Source of the DNA: Muribaculaceae bacterium
Lineage (GTDB): Bacteria > Bacteroidota > Bacteroidia > Bacteroidales > Muribaculaceae
Length of the DNA: 48,754 nt
Direction of reading: 5' to 3'
Assembly: GCA_017478855.1 (NCBI GenBank)
Contig: JAFVCX010000037.1
Location: 1-48,754 of the forward strand
The notes below the pieces were generated by a model. It ran no database searches and was not told the origin of the DNA. It saw nothing but the letters and a program-made list of their open reading frames with translations. The stretch's first letter is position 1, and each line of letters opens with the position of its first letter. Made by a program: the position numbers and the translations under genes. Below are positions 45,464-48,754 of this stretch, one piece after another.

Positions 45464-47881
45464 TTAGTCAAAAACGCCTTCGACGGCTTCCTCGCCTTCA
45501 TATTCTTCGCCGCCATCGCCGCTGCCGCCACCATACCAGCCCAGCTCGTCGCCACACTCGCGGAAGTCGCTGGGGAAAACGAACTTGGTAGCCTGCGTGT
45601 AAGGAAGTTGTGGATCGGCATAAATGCTCTTCATAAACAGGCCCAAGATGGGCAATGCCGCTTCGGCACCTTGTCCCATGGCCGTGCTCACGAAGTGGAT
45701 GTAGCGTTCCTCGCCACCCACCCATACGCCGGTGACCAGCTCAGGCGTGAAGCCCATAAACCAGCCGTCGCTGTTAAAGTTGGTGGTTCCCGTCTTACCA
45801 CCCATCTCGGCGGTGATGCCATACTGGTAGCGCAGGCGATGGCCGGTGCCACTGTCCACCACGCTCATGAGCATCGAGAGCATCTTCAAGTAAGTGTCTT
45901 CACTCATGATCTCGGTTTGCTGCGGGTTGAATTCGGCCACCACATTGCCTCGATTGTCGCAGATGCGGGTCACATAGATGGGTTCTACGCGCATGCCGCC
46001 GTTGGCAAAAGCTGAATAAGCCGCCACCATCTCGCGCAGCGTGATTTCGCTCACACCGAGGCTCAAGGCCGGCACGGGATCAAGATAGCTGGTGATGCCA
46101 AAACTGTGCATCCACTTCACCAGCTCGTCGGGCGAGTATACAGGATAGCCTCGCTCCTCAATCCAGTTGGGCGAAGTGCCTCGCATAAAGCCTGCCGAGA
46201 TAGAGTTGGTGGAGTGCGTGAGGGCTTGTTTCAGCGTCATGGTGCCCCCCACCCCACGCGGGTTCCACACTTCGCGATACCAGTGGATGTTAGGAGCGCC
46301 ACCCGGGCGCATGGTGCAGGGCGTAAGGCCAAAGTCATTGATGGCTTTTGAATAGACAAACGGCTTGACGGTAGAGCCAATCTGGCGGCGCCCTGTCGAC
46401 ACCATATCGTATTTGAAGAACCTGAAATCGGGGCCACCCACGTAGGCTTTGACGTGCCCTGTGACGGGATCCATCGACATCATCGCGCAGCGCAGGAATG
46501 ATTTGGTGTAAAGCAACGAGTCGAGCGGCGACATGGTCGTTTCGAAATCACCGTCGTAGCTAAACAGGCGCATCTCGGTGGGTGTGCGGAAGTTGCTCAT
46601 AATCTCGGCCTCGGTTTTTCCTGCCTTTTTGAGCACACGATAGCGTTCGCTACGCTTAATGGCATTGTTAATCAGAGCCTGCTTGGCCGATGCCGACAAC
46701 TCCTGCGTGTTGTTGGTATAGGGATTCTTGGTGCCGCCACGCTCGCGCAAAAAAGCCGGCTGCAGAGTTTTGCTCATGTGTTGCTTCACCGCTTTTTCAG
46801 CATATTCTTGCATGCGGGCGTCGATGGAAGTATAGATTTTCAGTCCATCGGTGTAGATGTCGTAGTCAGAGCCATCGGGCTTCTTGTTTTTGTGGCACCA
46901 ACCAAAGAGCGGATTCACCACCCACGCGGTACTGTCGTCCACGTAGGCCTGCCGGTTCCATGAGGGATAATCTTTCGGGTTGGGCTTGCGAGCCATCATC
47001 ACGCGGCGCAACTCTTCGCGGAAGTAAGGAGCCAAGCCATCGTTGTGGTCCACCCTGTGATAGTTGAGCACGAGGGGCTGATTTTTCAGCGGGTTGCAAT
47101 CGGCCTCGGAGAGATAGCCTGCTTTCACCATTTGGTCGAGTACCACGCTGCGGCGCTCACGAGTGCGCTCATTGTGGCGCAGCGGATTGTAATAAGACGG
47201 ATTCTTGCACATGCCCACCAGCGTGGCCGACTCATTGATGTCGAGTTTAGCAGGGTCTTTCCCGAAATAGACTTTAGCGGCCGTCTTGATGCCCACGGCA
47301 TTATTGAGGAAATCAAACTGGTTAAAATACATCTTGATGATCTCGTCTTTGGTGTAGTATCGCTCCAGCTTCACCGCGATGACCCACTCAATGGGCTTTT
47401 GAAGGGCGCGCTCAAAAATGTTGCTCGATTCGGGCGAATAGAGCTGTTTGGCCAGCTGCTGGGTGATGGTGCTGCCGCCACCGGCGCTTTTCTGTCCCAT
47501 GAGCACACGCTTGATGATGGCACGGCCTATGGCCTTCACATCAATGCCCGAATGTGCGTCGAAACGCGCGTCTTCGGTAGCGATGAGGGCATTTTTCAAG
47601 TGCGGCGACAGTTGGTCGAAGTCCACATACACGCGATTGCCCTTGCTGCGATAGTAGCGTCCCATCTCTTCGCCGCCTGCGGCATAGATGGTCGAGGCAA
47701 ACTTATCGGTGGGATTTTTCAGCTGGTCGATTTCGGGCATATAGCCAATCACGCCATTATAGATGAGGATGAAAAGCAACAGTATAAGCCCCATGACGAT
47801 GCCAAAGCCCCACCACATTTTTTTTACGATGGCCACATTGCGACGCGCGCGGGCAGCTTTATTGAGTTTGGTCTTGCTCAT
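45464..47881 (-). CDS. Penicillin-binding protein 1A (class A, bifunctional)
   Basis: This is an 805-residue inner-membrane peptidoglycan synthase: a short cytoplasmic N-terminus, a membrane helix (about residues 20-45) and a GT51 glycosyltransferase domain. The latter includes ATEDARFDAHSGIDVKAIGRA with the catalytic Glu, and GGSTITQQLAKQL. The transpeptidase domain has SxxK in GSTVKPF, SxN in STNS, and KTGT in GGKTGTTN. The C-terminus is acidic and Gly-rich (GGGSGDGGEEYEGEE). I chose the ATG at 47881 because the earlier in-frame start (47932) would be a TTG close to the transcription start. It is monocistronic. A symbol such as mrcA/ponA would be a guess. Confidence 0.93.
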   Translation of the reverse strand: MSKTKLNKAARARRNVAIVKKMWWGFGIVMGLILLLFILIYNGVIGYMPEIDQLKNPTDKFASTIYAAGGEEMGRYYRSKGNRVYVDFDQLSPHLKNALIATEDARFDAHSGIDVKAIGRAIIKRVLMGQKSAGGGSTITQQLAKQLYSPESSNIFERALQKPIEWVIAVKLERYYTKDEIIKMYFNQFDFLNNAVGIKTAAKVYFGKDPAKLDINESATLVGMCKNPSYYNPLRHNERTRERRSVVLDQMVKAGYLSEADCNPLKNQPLVLNYHRVDHNDGLAPYFREELRRVMMARKPNPKDYPSWNRQAYVDDSTAWVVNPLFGWCHKNKKPDGSDYDIYTDGLKIYTSIDARMQEYAEKAVKQHMSKTLQPAFLRERGGTKNPYTNNTQELSASAKQALINNAIKRSERYRVLKKAGKTEAEIMSNFRTPTEMRLFSYDGDFETTMSPLDSLLYTKSFLRCAMMSMDPVTGHVKAYVGGPDFRFFKYDMVSTGRRQIGSTVKPFVYSKAINDFGLTPCTMRPGGAPNIHWYREVWNPRGVGGTMTLKQALTHSTNSISAGFMRGTSPNWIEERGYPVYSPDELVKWMHSFGITSYLDPVPALSLGVSEITLREMVAAYSAFANGGMRVEPIYVTRICDNRGNVVAEFNPQQTEIMSEDTYLKMLSMLMSVVDSGTGHRLRYQYGITAEMGGKTGTTNFNSDGWFMGFTPELVTGVWVGGEERYIHFVSTAMGQGAEAALPILGLFMKSIYADPQLPYTQATKFVFPSDFRECGDELGWYGGGSGDGGEEYEGEEAVEGVFD

Positions 47882-47949
47882 TGCAGAAGATTGTATAGTT
47901 GTTGTGTTATAACGGCCTAAATTCGACGACAAATAATGGTAATCAGTTG

Positions 47950-47957
47950 CAAAGTTA
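47950..47957 (-). promoter_or_regulatory. -7 promoter element of the PBP1A gene
   Basis: TAACTTTG on the minus strand, about 68 bp upstream of the start codon. I see nothing else notable between 47958 and 48132. Confidence 0.6.
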
Positions 47958-48132
47958 CGATGAAAACGGGAAAAAATGGCCTATTATGACGATTTTTTTC
48001 ACATAGAGCATGCAGATTCGAAGCATTTAGGCCATCGCAAGATAGTTTCATAAAAGAAGAACGTCATGGCGATATGGCACGAATTGCAAAACATTTGGCA
48101 CGCTTTACGCTTTTTCCGTGAACACATACCTA

Positions 48133-48140
48133 TAATTTTG
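48133..48140 (+). promoter_or_regulatory. -7 promoter element of the SDR gene
   Basis: TAATTTTG lies 37 bp before the ATG at 48178. Confidence 0.55.
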
Positions 48141-48177
48141 CAACCAAATTCAAAATCGAAAAAACAAATTCATTCGC

Positions 48178-48754
48178 ATGAGAACTTATCAAACTGCACT
48201 TATCACAGGCGCATCGAGCGGTTTGGGGGCAGAGTTGGCCCGGCTGCATGCCAAAAATGGCGATGACCTTGTACTCGTGGCTCGTAATGAGCAAAAAATG
48301 ACAGCTCTGAAGGCCGAGATTGAAGAGCGATATGGCATCACAGTTACCATTATTGTGAAAGACCTCTCGCTGCCCACCGCCGCTGAGGAATTGCATGCGG
48401 AGATTCAGGCAAAAGACATTCAAATCGAGTACCTCATCAATAACGCCGGTTTTGGAGGTCGTGGCACTTTTGCCGAGCGGCCCATGGAGCAAGAGCTAAT
48501 GATGATTAACGTGGACATTGTGGCTCTGACGAAGCTCACCAAGCTATATTTGCCGGAGTTGACCAGCCGTGGGCATGGTCGCATACTCAATGTGTCGTCG
48601 CCCGCGGGCGAAATGCCCGGCCCGCTGCAAGCAGTGTACTACGCCTCAAAGGCCTATGTGACCTCACTGAGCAACGCCATTTGGTATGAATGCAAAGGCG
48701 CCGGCGTGACGGTAACCACCCTGCTGCCGGGAGCCATGGACAGCGGGTTTATAC
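48178..48754 (+). CDS. SDR-family NAD(P)-dependent oxidoreductase, cut by the window edge
   Basis: The first 192 codons of a short-chain dehydrogenase are present, with no stop before the end of the window. Motifs are the Rossmann glycine motif TGASSGLG near the N-terminus, NNAGFGGRG, and the catalytic Ser/Tyr/Lys in NVSSPAGEMPGPLQAVYYASKA, followed by LLPGAMDSGF. It resembles the DltE/YqjQ-type reductases of unknown substrate. The ATG at 48178 is fixed by the promoter box upstream and the normal spacing to the glycine motif. Confidence 0.9.
   Translation, partial: MRTYQTALITGASSGLGAELARLHAKNGDDLVLVARNEQKMTALKAEIEERYGITVTIIVKDLSLPTAAEELHAEIQAKDIQIEYLINNAGFGGRGTFAERPMEQELMMINVDIVALTKLTKLYLPELTSRGHGRILNVSSPAGEMPGPLQAVYYASKAYVTSLSNAIWYECKGAGVTVTTLLPGAMDSGFI

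Noticed and set aside
48066-48110. A second sigma-54-like site (TGGCACGAATTGCA) before the SDR gene
   Set aside because: The spacing between the two elements is 3 bp and not 5, and a normal TAATTTTG box lies closer to the gene.
1-48754. CRISPR array, rRNA genes, complete insertion sequences
   Set aside because: No regularly spaced direct repeats, no rRNA sequence, and no transposase with terminal inverted repeats were found on either strand.

Overview
The window looks like a chromosomal segment of a Bacteroidota bacterium, most likely order Bacteroidales; I cannot fix the family. The reasons are the many Bacteroidota-type promoters (TAnnTTTG -7 boxes, several with TTTG 19-20 bp upstream), TonB-dependent and OMP beta-barrel receptors with carboxypeptidase-like regulatory domains, an ECF sigma/beta-barrel protein, AraC and HxlR regulators, DUF6175, and tRNA genes without encoded CCA. 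Core regions are moderately GC-rich. Stretches near 18.8-19.6, 29.9-30.6, 33.0-33.6 and 43.2-45.4 kb are clearly AT-richer and look acquired or decaying.

Layout. 0-18.7 kb is mostly housekeeping: a DJ-1 family protein, fabG, a DUF695 pair, a thioredoxin-like protein that has lost its CxxC behind a strongly structured leader, tRNA-Pro, aspS, a Nif3-like protein, a zinc-ribbon coiled-coil protein, tdk, a sugar nucleotidyltransferase-like protein, a flippase, a KdsC-type phosphatase, a ROK glucokinase, a TonB-dependent receptor, engB, rpsA, a small lipoprotein and tRNA-Gly. 18.7-26.5 kb is an accessory zone: palindromic repeats, three related copies (one intact, two broken) of a 76-residue gene, a DUF4143-type ATPase, an OMP/SnoaL pair, and a four-gene redox-type operon (ferritin-like, PNPOx-like, winged helix, MBL-fold) divergent from an AraC regulator. 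26.5-35.5 kb holds an OMP receptor divergent from a LuxR-type regulator, a ferredoxin behind a perfect-looking sigma-54 promoter, a secreted flavodoxin divergent from an AraC regulator, an XRE/membrane-protein pair with a palindrome around its promoter, crcB, and an HxlR/NAD(P)H-oxidoreductase pair.

35.6-45.5 kb is the most unusual part. One polypeptide joins a complete ECF sigma factor to a transmembrane helix, a periplasmic linker and an outer-membrane beta-barrel. This gene and the next two (a SAM methyltransferase and a secreted CotH-family protein) all carry the same upstream motif, ATGCAGCAAA-N13-TTGTCA. I propose that a sigma factor spanning the envelope controls itself and its neighbours. 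Facing it is a four-gene operon of exported proteins (FlgT/LPP20-like, DUF6175, an unknown protein and a CsgG-like protein) behind a roughly 295-nt, highly structured leader RNA. Next come a deletion-bearing duplicate of the cotH 3' end, a WG-repeat gene with an in-frame TGA, and a decayed gene. 45.5-48.7 kb returns to core genes: a penicillin-binding protein 1A and an SDR oxidoreductase cut by the window edge.
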